64,000 nt of DNA from Gelidibacter algens. GTDB lineage: Bacteria; Bacteroidota; Bacteroidia; Flavobacteriales; Flavobacteriaceae. Numbering within the stretch: position 1 is the first letter of the stretch; each line of letters begins with the position of its first letter. Below the pieces are notes generated by a model. It saw nothing but the letters and a program-made list of their open reading frames with translations. It ran no database searches and had not been told where the DNA came from. The DNA lies in NCBI RefSeq assembly GCF_001678675.1, contig NZ_LZRN01000006.1, forward strand, positions 1 through 64,000, written 5' to 3'. The translations under genes and the position numbers were made by a program. This document shows positions 9,570 to 17,785 of the stretch, in pieces.

Positions 9570-10376
9570 TTATTTAAGACTTTCAAATAATTTTTGGGCA
9601 ACCAACTCAGATGATGCTGGATTCTGTCCGGTAATTAGATTTCCATCTTGAATGGCATAAGGCGCCCAGTCCTCTTTTTTGGAGTAAATGCCGCCATGTT
9701 CAGTCAACATATCTTCCACTAAAAAAGGAACAACATCTGTCAATTGAACAGCTGCTTCTTCAGTATTTGTAAAACCGGTCACTTTTTTTCCTTTAACTAA
9801 TGGGTTTCCGTTGCCGTCTTTAACATCTTTTAAAGCTGCGGGAGCGTGACATACAAAAGCAATCGGTTTCTTTTGACTGTTAAATTTTTCAATCAAAGTA
9901 ATGGAGGTAGTGTCATTTGCTAAATCCCATAACGGACCATGGCCGCCTGGATAAAATACCGCGTCAAAATCATCTGGATTCATATCAGATAACTTGTTTG
10001 TGTTCGCAATCCTTGCTTTTGCTTCTTCATCCTTGTCAAATCGCTTTGTTGCTTCTGTCGCAGCATCTGGTGTATCACTAGTAGGATCTACTGGCGCAGC
10101 ACCACCTTTTGGAGTTGCAATGGTAATGGTTGCGCCTTTATCTAACAACGTGTAATATGGGTTCGCAAACTCTTCAACCCAAAATCCTGTTTTTTTTCCT
10201 GTATCTCCTAATTTATCATGAGATGTCAATACAAATAATATGTTCATGTTGTTTTCTTTTTTAATTATTATGTGTTCTCCTGAAACGTTTTCAGAAGCTG
10301 TTTTGTTTTTTGTGTCTTTACAACTTGCTACGGTGATAATAGTAAGCACTATAGCTAATGATTGTGCTATTGTCAT
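9570..10376 (-). CDS. DJ-1/PfpI family protein with lipoprotein-like leader
   Basis: 268 aa. From about residue 44 it is a type 1 glutamine amidotransferase-like domain of the Hsp31/HchA type: GFWVEEFANPY with the conserved Glu, FYPGGHGPLWDL, and the nucleophile elbow FVCHAPAAL with the catalytic Cys. Family members act as glyoxalase III, chaperones or deglycases. The leader ends in ITVASC, a lipobox, pointing to the outer face of a membrane. The alternative ATG at 10247 would make it cytoplasmic, but spacing (8 bp after the dehydrogenase gene) favours the long form. It is the last gene of the TetR operon. Confidence 0.8.
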   Translation of the reverse strand: MTIAQSLAIVLTIITVASCKDTKNKTASENVSGEHIIIKKENNMNILFVLTSHDKLGDTGKKTGFWVEEFANPYYTLLDKGATITIATPKGGAAPVDPTSDTPDAATEATKRFDKDEEAKARIANTNKLSDMNPDDFDAVFYPGGHGPLWDLANDTTSITLIEKFNSQKKPIAFVCHAPAALKDVKDGNGNPLVKGKKVTGFTNTEEAAVQLTDVVPFLVEDMLTEHGGIYSKKEDWAPYAIQDGNLITGQNPASSELVAQKLFESLK

Positions 10377-10384
10377 ACGTTAGA

Positions 10385-11545
10385 TTAATACGCCATTTTC
10401 ACAATCTTTTCTACCTTATCTGGTGATAACGATTGGTGCTCGCCCAATCCCATCCAACCACGATCTGTGAAACGCTGTGAGATTTTTTCTGCCGTTCCTT
10501 CGTAATCCTTAGTATAATCAGATAGTTTAGTGTCGATACCCAATTCATGGAAAAAGGCTGTGGTTCTTTCAATAGCCGCATAGGCTTTATCGTCTATACT
10601 TCCATCTGTGATATTCCAAACGCGCTCAGCATATTGCGCCAATTTTTCTTTTTTAGCTTCAAAATTAAACTTGTAATGGCTTGGCGCGATAACCGCTAAA
10701 GTTCTGGCGTGATCAATTCCAAATAAAGCAGTCAATTCATGTCCCATGGCATGCACCGCCCAATCTGTAGGAACACCTTTTTGGATCAATCCGTTTAAGG
10801 CCATAGTACAACTCCACATAAAATTGGAAGCGGCTTTATAATCAGCCGGATCTTTTAATACTTTTGGAGCAACTTCAATGAGCGTTTGCAAAATACTTTC
10901 AGCAAATCGATCTTGTAATAAGGCGCCAATAGGATAGGTCATATATTGCTCTAACACATGGGTAAAAGCATCTGTCAAGCCATTTGCCAACTGACGTTCT
11001 GGAATAGACACAATTACTTGAGGATCCAATATGGAGAATTCAGGGAATAGACCTGGGCCTCCCATAGCTAACTTTTCCTTGGTTTCTTTTCTTGTGATGA
11101 CAGCACCCGAATTCATTTCAGAACCTGTGGCTGGCAAGGTCAATACGGTACCAAAAGGCATACCTTTTTCTGTTCTGATATTTTTGCTTAAAATATCCCA
11201 CGGGGTATCACCTTCATATAATGCAGCAGCAGATAAGAATTTGGTGCCATCAATTACAGAACCACCGCCAACAGCCAATAAATACGTAATGTTTTCATCT
11301 TTAATGATTTTTAAGGCGTCCATTAACACAGCGTATTCTGGATTTGCAGGAATTCCTCCAAACTCAATAACTTCTACTTTGGCCAAGGCTGATTTTACCT
11401 GATCATAAATCTCATTCTTTTTAATGCTTCCGCCACCATAGAGGAGCAATACTTTGGCATCTTTAGGAATTTCGTCTGTTAATTTGTTTATAGTGTCCTT
11501 CCCAAAAATAATTTTGGTTGGATTTTTAAATTCAAAGTTATTCAT
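10385..11545 (-). CDS. yqhD: Iron-containing alcohol dehydrogenase, YqhD type
   Basis: 386 aa, very close in length and pattern to Escherichia coli YqhD (MNNF start, LLYGGGSIKK, LLAVGGGSVIDGTKF, LTLPATGSE). The metal ligands of the family are present: Asp and His in LTDAFTHVLEQ, His in MGHEL and His in GIDHARTL. YqhD is an NADPH-dependent reductase of short-chain aldehydes, including lipid peroxidation products. Its place between a CurA-like reductase and a DJ-1 protein supports an aldehyde-detoxifying role. It is the third gene of the operon, 28 bp after the preceding one. Confidence 0.9.
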   Translation of the reverse strand: MNNFEFKNPTKIIFGKDTINKLTDEIPKDAKVLLLYGGGSIKKNEIYDQVKSALAKVEVIEFGGIPANPEYAVLMDALKIIKDENITYLLAVGGGSVIDGTKFLSAAALYEGDTPWDILSKNIRTEKGMPFGTVLTLPATGSEMNSGAVITRKETKEKLAMGGPGLFPEFSILDPQVIVSIPERQLANGLTDAFTHVLEQYMTYPIGALLQDRFAESILQTLIEVAPKVLKDPADYKAASNFMWSCTMALNGLIQKGVPTDWAVHAMGHELTALFGIDHARTLAVIAPSHYKFNFEAKKEKLAQYAERVWNITDGSIDDKAYAAIERTTAFFHELGIDTKLSDYTKDYEGTAEKISQRFTDRGWMGLGEHQSLSPDKVEKIVKMAY

Positions 11546-11573
11546 CTTCTATTTTATTTTTTTTGATTAAAAT

Positions 11574-12572
11574 TTAAATTTTGACAATCATTTTCCCTTT
11601 GTTTTTACCATCAAATAAGCCGATAAAAGCGTTCGGGATCTTATCAAAACCATTGACTACAGTTTCTGAGTAGGTGAGCTTGTCTTCTGCTAACCATTCT
11701 GACAGCTTTGTCATGGCTTCAGGGAACTTTTCAGCATAATTGGAGACAATAAAGCCTTGCATTAAAGCACTGTTTTTAATTAGAAAAGGCTGTACACTGA
11801 CGCTTTTTGGAATTTCTGTATTGTTATAAACGGAGATGGCGCCACAAATTACCATTCTCGCAAATTTGTTGATATTAAATAACACTGCATCAGATATTGG
11901 TCCACCCACATTGTCAAAATAGACATCAACACCGTTTGGTGCCAACTTGGCAAGGTCTGCTTTGATATCTTTGCTGGTGTTGTAGTTGATGCCAGCATCA
12001 AATCCAAACTTTGTCTTTAACAGGTCTATCTTTTCATCGGTACCAGCAATGCCGATAACCGTGAGTCCGAGAATTTTTCCAATCTGGCCTACAACACTTC
12101 CAACGGCACCAGCAGCTCCAGAAACGACAAGGGTTTCTCCAGCAACAGGTTTTCCTATTTGGGTAAGGCCTAAATACGCCGTTAAACCGGTCATTCCTAA
12201 GATTCCTAAATAGGCACTCAATGGCGCTTTGGAGGCATCAATTTTTAAAAGGTCTTTGCCATTAGAGACTTGTTGAGTTTTCCAATCCAACATTCCGGAA
12301 ACAAAATCACCTTCTTTAAAGTTGTCATTTTTAGAAGTGATTACTTTGGCGATCACACCAGAATGTATGGGTTTGTTGAGTTCAAAAGGAGGAACGTAAG
12401 ATTTGGCATCGCTCATCCGTCCTCTTAAATAAGGATCTACAGATACATAAGTTGTCTCCAGCAATAGTTCGCCTTGATTAATTGATATCTTGGAATCGTC
12501 GGTTACAAATTCAAAATCTGAAAGTGCAGGTTTTCCTTTTGGTCTATTTTTTAATAAAATTGATTGTGTCAT
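11574..12572 (-). CDS. NADP-dependent alkenal/enone reductase (CurA/YncB-like MDR)
   Basis: 332 aa zinc-free medium-chain reductase. LLKNRPKGKP at the start and DPYLRGRMSDAKSY near residue 47 are hallmarks of the CurA/leukotriene B4 dehydrogenase group. GAAGAVGSVVGQIGKI near 152 is the nucleotide-binding loop, and YFDNVGG near 217 is also typical. The family reduces the C=C bond of alpha,beta-unsaturated aldehydes and ketones with NADPH. It is the second gene, 27 bp after the TetR gene. The exact substrate is inferred. Confidence 0.87.
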   Translation of the reverse strand: MTQSILLKNRPKGKPALSDFEFVTDDSKISINQGELLLETTYVSVDPYLRGRMSDAKSYVPPFELNKPIHSGVIAKVITSKNDNFKEGDFVSGMLDWKTQQVSNGKDLLKIDASKAPLSAYLGILGMTGLTAYLGLTQIGKPVAGETLVVSGAAGAVGSVVGQIGKILGLTVIGIAGTDEKIDLLKTKFGFDAGINYNTSKDIKADLAKLAPNGVDVYFDNVGGPISDAVLFNINKFARMVICGAISVYNNTEIPKSVSVQPFLIKNSALMQGFIVSNYAEKFPEAMTKLSEWLAEDKLTYSETVVNGFDKIPNAFIGLFDGKNKGKMIVKI

Positions 12573-12599
12573 AATTTATGTTTTTTATGGTATCTATTG

Positions 12600-13184
12600 T
12601 TATTTGCTAGTTTTTATGCTGCTCCAAGCCGATTGATAGGCTTCTTCCAAATGCGTTTCGTCCAATTTAAAATCACCGCGGTTCTGGGAGATCATTAAAA
12701 ATGACAACGGTGTTATGGTGTAGGCATACAGCAAATAATCTGAAATGGGTTTGATAATGCCTTCTGTTTTACCACGTTCCCAAAGGTCGAGTAGCGGTTG
12801 TAAATGCTTGATACCTTCCTGTCTGATTGGTGCATCAATCATGGGTGCATTATCACACTGTGCTAAAAACATAGCGTTTTCACATTCTTTAAGCTTAAAC
12901 GCAGCAATACGTTTCCAAATGGTTTCGAAACCTTCTTCCACAGACATGGTCTCATCAAAAGTTGCAAAGGCATATTTTGTGTAGTCTGCTTTTACTTCAA
13001 TATAAGTTTTGTTGACCAAATCTTGCTTATTTTCAAAATATAAATAAATAGTGGCGGGAGAAACCTCAGCCATTTTTGCAATCTTGCTCATAGGCGTGGC
13101 ATGAAAGCCATTGTTGATAACCAACCCGATGGTGGCCTTTATTAAGGCGTTTCGTTTATCTATGCTTTTCTGAAGTTTCGCCAT
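12600..13184 (-). CDS. TetR/AcrR family transcriptional repressor
   Basis: The frame is open back to 13418, but the ATG at 13184 (MAKLQKSIDKRNALIKAT) starts the DNA-binding domain at its usual place, giving 194 aa. The HTH reads FHATPMSKIAKMAEVSPATIYLYFENKQDL, a canonical TetR_N. The C-terminal ligand domain is variable. As first gene of the operon with a perfect palindrome 33 bp before its start, it is most likely an autorepressor released by an electrophile or aldehyde; the ligand is inferred from the neighbours. Confidence 0.9.
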   Translation of the reverse strand: MAKLQKSIDKRNALIKATIGLVINNGFHATPMSKIAKMAEVSPATIYLYFENKQDLVNKTYIEVKADYTKYAFATFDETMSVEEGFETIWKRIAAFKLKECENAMFLAQCDNAPMIDAPIRQEGIKHLQPLLDLWERGKTEGIIKPISDYLLYAYTITPLSFLMISQNRGDFKLDETHLEEAYQSAWSSIKTSK

Positions 13185-13216
13185 GTTTGATTTTTTCTGA
13201 TACAAATATATATAAA

Positions 13217-13230
13217 AATGAACGTTCATT
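13217..13230. promoter_or_regulatory. Candidate TetR operator (14-bp perfect palindrome)
   Basis: AATGAACGTTCATT is its own reverse complement and lies 33-46 bp upstream of the TetR start codon. Inverted repeats with TGAACGTTCA-like cores are common TetR-family operators. It probably overlaps the operon promoter. Confidence 0.75.
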
Positions 13231-13501
13231 CTTTTTTTTAACAAGACTTTATAACTGCTCGTGTTAAAGAAGGCCAAGGTATACTCGCTAATGTGTAAAT
13301 CCCAAATTTTATCGTTGTAAAAGTTAAAAGCAGTACCATAGATATGCTCAAATATGAAGGCAGCCGAAACCCATTGGGTAACTATAGAAGCGCCTTTCAT
13401 TAATGGAACTCGTAACATGGCTATTGCTTTGCAACAATCACTTGTTGTTATTCACTTCACATTTATGGAACAAAGGGTGTTATTACCCGCTAAAGTGTGT
13501 T

Positions 13502-13509
13502 TATATTTG
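13502..13509 (+). promoter_or_regulatory. Candidate -7 box for the helicase operon
   Basis: TATATTTG fits the Bacteroidota -7 consensus TANNTTTG exactly and lies 15 bp before the ATG at 13525. I found no well-spaced TTTG -33 element, so this is tentative. Confidence 0.4.
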
Positions 13510-13524
13510 CACAAAATAGAGTTT

Positions 13525-14880
13525 ATGTCACAACAGTTTTCAGATTTAGGAATTAATGAGCCATTACAAAGTAGTTTAGCCGATTTACAAATTTCCTCTC
13601 CAACAGCTATTCAGGAAAAGACCATTCCCGTTGTTCTGAATCAAAAAGAAGATGTTGTGGTGTTGGCAAAAACAGGAACAGGAAAAACTGCGGCGTTCGG
13701 TTTGCCTTTGCTGCAATTAATTGATGTGACAAATACCACTGTACAAGTCTTGATTTTGGCACCTACACGTGAATTAGGTCAACAGATTTACAATAATTTA
13801 GTGTCATTTTCTACAAACAGTCCCGATATTTCTATCGCTTCACTAACGGGTGGTAGCCCCATTAAACCTCAAATAGAACGTTTAAAAACCACAACCCATA
13901 TCGTGGTTGCCACGCCAGGGCGTTTGGTAGATTTGATGAAACGTGGCGCTATTGAAATTAAAAGCGTTCACTATTTAGTATTGGATGAAGCAGATGAAAT
14001 GATAAGCGCTTTAAAAGAAGAGGTTGATATCATATTAAAGGACATTCCAAAATCAAGACGGACATTTCTTTTTACGGCGACCATGCCTGGAGCAATCAAA
14101 CAGTTGGTTCAGAATTATATGTCCAAGCATGTGGTGCAGATTGAAGCAGATATGGCGACGGTTGGGCATCAAGGTATCGACCATCAGTATGTGGTGGTAG
14201 AACCTATTGAAAAATTGGAGGTATTGCTTCATTTTTTAAATTCGAAAGAAGGCGAACGCGGTATTATATTTTGTAAGACTAAGGCTGCCGTTAATAAATT
14301 GGCAAAAAACTTGGCCATCAATAAATTTTCTTCTGGTGCCCTGCATGGGAGTTTGACCCAAGGGATTCGCGATCGGATCATGGGGCAATTTAGAGAAGGC
14401 TATATTGATATTTTAGTAGCTACAGATTTGGCAGCACGTGGCATTGACGTTAAAGAAGTATCTTACGTGGTCAATTATCATTTGCCAGACACCTATGAGG
14501 CGTATGTACATAGAAGCGGCCGAACGGCTAGGGCAGGTGCAAACGGATTATCATTGACCATATTACAAAAAGAAGAAGTTGAAGATATTGCCGATTTTGA
14601 AAATGAATTGGGTATTGTTTTTAATGTATTTAAAAAAGCAGACGCACAAAGCATTGAAGAAAATAATGGCCTTTTGTGGGCTAAAAAGATCTTTAAGACC
14701 AAACCAAATCGTGAGGTTTCAGAAGATTTTAAATCGAAGATAAAAACTATTTTTCACCACTTGACAAAGGAAGAGCTGGTAGACAAAATACTAGCCAATT
14801 ATTTGGCACAATCCACTTCTGAAATTCCAAAACCAGAAGTTCAAAAAAAAATAAAAAGAACCAATAACTATGGCCAATAG
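13525..14880 (+). CDS. DEAD-box ATP-dependent RNA helicase
   Basis: The ATG at 13525 (MSQQFSDLGINEPLQSSLAD) places the Q motif correctly; upstream open frame is ignored. 451 aa. Motifs: AKTGTGKTAA (I), APTRELGQQ (Ia), ATPGRLVDL (Ib), LVLDEADEM (II), FTATMPG (III, TAT variant of SAT), GIIFCKTK (IV), LVATDLAARGIDVKEV (V) and YVHRSGRTARAG (VI). This is a complete core. Such enzymes remodel RNA during ribosome assembly or decay, often at low temperature. Its 3' end overlaps the next helicase gene by 11 bp. Confidence 0.93.
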   Translation: MSQQFSDLGINEPLQSSLADLQISSPTAIQEKTIPVVLNQKEDVVVLAKTGTGKTAAFGLPLLQLIDVTNTTVQVLILAPTRELGQQIYNNLVSFSTNSPDISIASLTGGSPIKPQIERLKTTTHIVVATPGRLVDLMKRGAIEIKSVHYLVLDEADEMISALKEEVDIILKDIPKSRRTFLFTATMPGAIKQLVQNYMSKHVVQIEADMATVGHQGIDHQYVVVEPIEKLEVLLHFLNSKEGERGIIFCKTKAAVNKLAKNLAINKFSSGALHGSLTQGIRDRIMGQFREGYIDILVATDLAARGIDVKEVSYVVNYHLPDTYEAYVHRSGRTARAGANGLSLTILQKEEVEDIADFENELGIVFNVFKKADAQSIEENNGLLWAKKIFKTKPNREVSEDFKSKIKTIFHHLTKEELVDKILANYLAQSTSEIPKPEVQKKIKRTNNYGQ

Positions 14881-16186
14881 CATAAAAGATCAACAGGATA
14901 TTTTAGATAAATTAAATATCAAAACCTTGCACCCCATGCAAAAGGAAGCCATTGCTGTAATTGCTTCAACTACCAATACCATATTATTATCACCAACAGG
15001 TACCGGTAAAACATTAGCATTTTTGTTACCATTATTGGACGTTTTAGACCCAACAAATCTAGATGTACAAGTACTTATTATCGTACCCTCACGTGAGCTT
15101 GCCATTCAAATAGAGCAGGTGGCCAGAGAAATGGGTTCTGGGTTTAAGGTGAATGCGGTTTATGGCGGCAGACCGATGTCTAAGGACAAAATCGAGATCA
15201 AGCATGTGCCTGCCATATTAATCGGAACGCCTGGCCGAATTTTAGACCATTTTGAAGCAGATCGTTTTTCTAAGACTAGCATTAAAACACTTATTTTGGA
15301 TGAGTTCGATAAATCACTTGAAGATGGTTTTGAAGAGGAAATGAAAGCCATTATAGGGCAATTGCCTAGCATTAATAAACGGATTCTAACTTCCGCCACG
15401 CAACTTGAAAAAATTCCGGGGTTTGTGAGACTTAACAAACCTACAACGGTTGATTATTTGACCGTAAAAAGAAAATCGACTTTGGCCATTAAAACGGTGG
15501 TGTCCCAAAAGCCAAACAAACTGCCTGCTTTGTTGGAATTGCTACAGCACATTGGCAATCATCAAGGCATCGTGTTTTGTAATTTAAGAGAGAGCATTGA
15601 CAGGGTAAGTCATTTTCTAACACGAAACAAGATCAATCATTCCTGCTTTTCTGGGGGGATGGAACAACAAGACCGAGAACGGTCGCTTATTACCTTTAGA
15701 AACGGGACAAGTCAAATACTCTTAGCTACTGATTTGGCTTCTAGAGGGCTTGATATTCCTGAACTCAACTTCATCATCCATTATGAGTTGCCCAAGCATA
15801 AAGAAGAATTCATTCACAGAAATGGGAGAACGGCCAGAGTCAATGCTAAAGGTACAGCGTACGTTCTGAAAGGAAGCGATGAGCAGTTGCCAGACTTCAT
15901 AAAAGCATCCAAAGATATTAACATCTCCAAAAAAGCACCCGTTACGGAATCTTTTTGGGAAACCCTTTTTGTCTCTGGCGGACGTAAAGACAAGATTTCA
16001 AAAGGTGATATCGTTGGACTTTTTATGAAACAAGGTGGACTTACTCAAGAGCAACTGGGCAACATTGAATTAAAACAAGACTGTGCTTTTGTTGCGGTCC
16101 CACTTGCAGAGTCTCAACGCCTTGTAAAGATCTTAAACAACACGCGTTTAAAGAAGAAAAAAGTACGGATAAAGATTTTGGAGTAG
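14870..16186 (+). CDS. Second DEAD-box-like helicase, DEFD variant
   Basis: 438 aa, translated with an 11-bp overlap from the previous helicase gene. Motifs: LSPTGTGKTLAF (I), PSRELAIQ (Ia), GTPGRILDH (Ib), LILDEFDKSL (II with Phe instead of Ala), LTSATQ (III), GIVFCNLR (IV), LLATDLASRGLDIPEL (V) and FIHRNGRTARV (VI). The C-terminus (SGGRKDKISKGDIVGLFMKQGGL, here split by reading: SGGRKDKISKGD then VGLFMKQGG) resembles the DbpA/CsdA RNA-binding domain, which in DbpA targets 23S rRNA. It may act with the upstream helicase in ribosome biogenesis. Confidence 0.9.
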   Translation: MANSIKDQQDILDKLNIKTLHPMQKEAIAVIASTTNTILLSPTGTGKTLAFLLPLLDVLDPTNLDVQVLIIVPSRELAIQIEQVAREMGSGFKVNAVYGGRPMSKDKIEIKHVPAILIGTPGRILDHFEADRFSKTSIKTLILDEFDKSLEDGFEEEMKAIIGQLPSINKRILTSATQLEKIPGFVRLNKPTTVDYLTVKRKSTLAIKTVVSQKPNKLPALLELLQHIGNHQGIVFCNLRESIDRVSHFLTRNKINHSCFSGGMEQQDRERSLITFRNGTSQILLATDLASRGLDIPELNFIIHYELPKHKEEFIHRNGRTARVNAKGTAYVLKGSDEQLPDFIKASKDINISKKAPVTESFWETLFVSGGRKDKISKGDIVGLFMKQGGLTQEQLGNIELKQDCAFVAVPLAESQRLVKILNNTRLKKKKVRIKILE

Positions 16187-16200
16187 AGACCTTAAACGTC

Positions 16201-16941
16201 CTATTTCCTAACCTTAATCGGTTTCAACTGAATCACGCCAACGGCATCCAAAACTCTTATAATAAGATAGGTCATGTCAATCTCATACCATTTGATGCCA
16301 AAATTTGCTCTACTGGCATATTTATGGTGGTTGTTGTGATAGCCTTCGCCCATCATTAGAAAGTCAAAACGGAATAAATTTTTGCTTGTATTTTTCATCT
16401 GATAGTTGACATAGCCATAAATGTGGCCAAACCAGTTGATGATCACCCCATGAATAGGCGCCATTAAGAAAGTCATCGGCAATAATAACCACTGCCACCA
16501 TGCTGTGGCGAAGTACACAAAGAATAAGATATAAAGCCCAATCCAGAGCAATCGAGAAAAGCGTGAGCCTGCAAATTTATCAAACGTTGCCCATTGTGGT
16601 ACATTTTTGGTAAAACGCTGGTCAACATCAATACGCTGTAGGTTAATATCCTGATAAATGGTTTTTGTTTTCCACATCATGGCAAACATATTTGGATCAT
16701 GGGATGGGGAGTGAGGATCTTTTTCAGTATCGGTATATGCATGGTGCATGCGGTGCATAATTCCATAACCATAAGCACTTAAATAGCTTGAGCCTTGAAA
16801 AATCCAAGTCAATACAAAGGTAATGCGCTCCATGGTTTTAGACATCGTAAACACTTGATGTGCAGCATAGCGATGTAAAAAGAAAGACTGAAAAAACAAA
16901 CCTCCATACCAAAGAACGAGAACAAAAATAACGATTATCAT
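16201..16941 (-). CDS. Acyl-CoA (delta-9 type) fatty acid desaturase
   Basis: 246 aa membrane protein with the three histidine boxes of the di-iron desaturase family: HRYAAH near residue 23, HRMHHAYTD near 64 and HNNHHKY near 203. There are four hydrophobic segments. The enzyme introduces a double bond into acyl chains, using O2 and reducing equivalents, and raises membrane fluidity in the cold, which fits the ice-binding protein elsewhere in the window. It is short for the family (delta-9 desaturases are often about 300 aa or more). Convergent with the helicase pair, 14 bp apart. Confidence 0.9.
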   Translation of the reverse strand: MIIVIFVLVLWYGGLFFQSFFLHRYAAHQVFTMSKTMERITFVLTWIFQGSSYLSAYGYGIMHRMHHAYTDTEKDPHSPSHDPNMFAMMWKTKTIYQDINLQRIDVDQRFTKNVPQWATFDKFAGSRFSRLLWIGLYILFFVYFATAWWQWLLLPMTFLMAPIHGVIINWFGHIYGYVNYQMKNTSKNLFRFDFLMMGEGYHNNHHKYASRANFGIKWYEIDMTYLIIRVLDAVGVIQLKPIKVRK

Positions 16942-17052
16942 AACTTTTTTTTACAAAGATAGATGCATGCATTGTGCCAAACAATGAATCTAAATCAATA
17001 AAAAACGGAAACGGCCCCAGATACTGTTAAAACTTTCTAAATAAAGGATGGA

Positions 17053-17622
17053 TTAAATGCGTTTCCTGATGCGGCTCAACGCTTGGGCTGTAATGCCAAT
17101 ATAAGAACTGATGTATTTTAGGGGAATGATTTTCAAAAGTTCTGGACGTTCCTTAAAGAGTTTCACATAGCGTTCTTCTGCTGTAAGGTTAAGCAAGTTT
17201 TGCTCGCGGCTGGATTTTATTAAAAAGAGCCGTTCTGCAGTCAATCTCCCAATAAGATTTCCCATCTGTGTTGTTTTATACACTGCTTGCAAATCATCAT
17301 AAGTGATACTCAAAATAGTTGTTTCTGTAAGCGCCTGCAATTGATAGGCTGATGGTGTTTGGGTTAAAAACGAATCATAGGCACTGACAAACTGATCCTC
17401 AAAACTAAAGCCAAAAGTGATTTCCTTGTCTGGATTTTCCTTGGGAATGAATAAGCGCACCACACCAGATTCAATAAAAGAAATGTGTTTTTCTATGTCG
17501 TTGACTTTCAAAAAAATCCTCTTCTTGGGTATGACACGGCGCTGTAACTTAGACATAAAAAAATCCCAATCTTCATGAGATATGGTCGCAATTTGGTCGA
17601 GATAGGCCTTAATTTGTTTCAC
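17053..17622 (-). CDS. Crp/Fnr family transcriptional regulator
   Basis: 189 aa with a cyclic-nucleotide-binding-like beta barrel (ISFIESGVVRLFI, then FEDQFVSAYDSFLTQTPSAYQLQALTE split around Asp and Ser) and a C-terminal HTH (IPLKYISSYIGITAQALSRIRK). It lacks N-terminal cysteines for an Fe-S cluster, so it is not a classical Fnr. The pattern with SFLTQTPS is the usual Bacteroidota Crp-like type of unknown ligand. It lies downstream of norZ on the same strand but behind a terminator, so it has its own promoter. It may regulate the desaturase or norZ; neither is shown. Confidence 0.85.
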   Translation of the reverse strand: MKQIKAYLDQIATISHEDWDFFMSKLQRRVIPKKRIFLKVNDIEKHISFIESGVVRLFIPKENPDKEITFGFSFEDQFVSAYDSFLTQTPSAYQLQALTETTILSITYDDLQAVYKTTQMGNLIGRLTAERLFLIKSSREQNLLNLTAEERYVKLFKERPELLKIIPLKYISSYIGITAQALSRIRKRI

Positions 17623-17729
17623 GTGGTATTGTAGTAGTTATTTGTGTTGTAAAGATAAGGATTTGAGTTTGGTTTTGAAATTCTGATGACGCGTCTTAGG
17701 TCTTTATTGTTTTGATTAGGAAATAAGAC

Positions 17730-17762
17730 AAAAAAAGAGGTCGGCATTTACATACCGACCTC
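17730..17762 (-). terminator. Terminator of the cupin-norZ unit
   Basis: On the minus strand the 8-bp stem GAGGTCGG (17755-17762) pairs with CCGACCTC (17737-17744) across a 10-nt loop and is followed by seven T (17730-17736). Confidence 0.9.
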
Positions 17763-17785
17763 CAGAATAGATTCAAAAAATTAAG

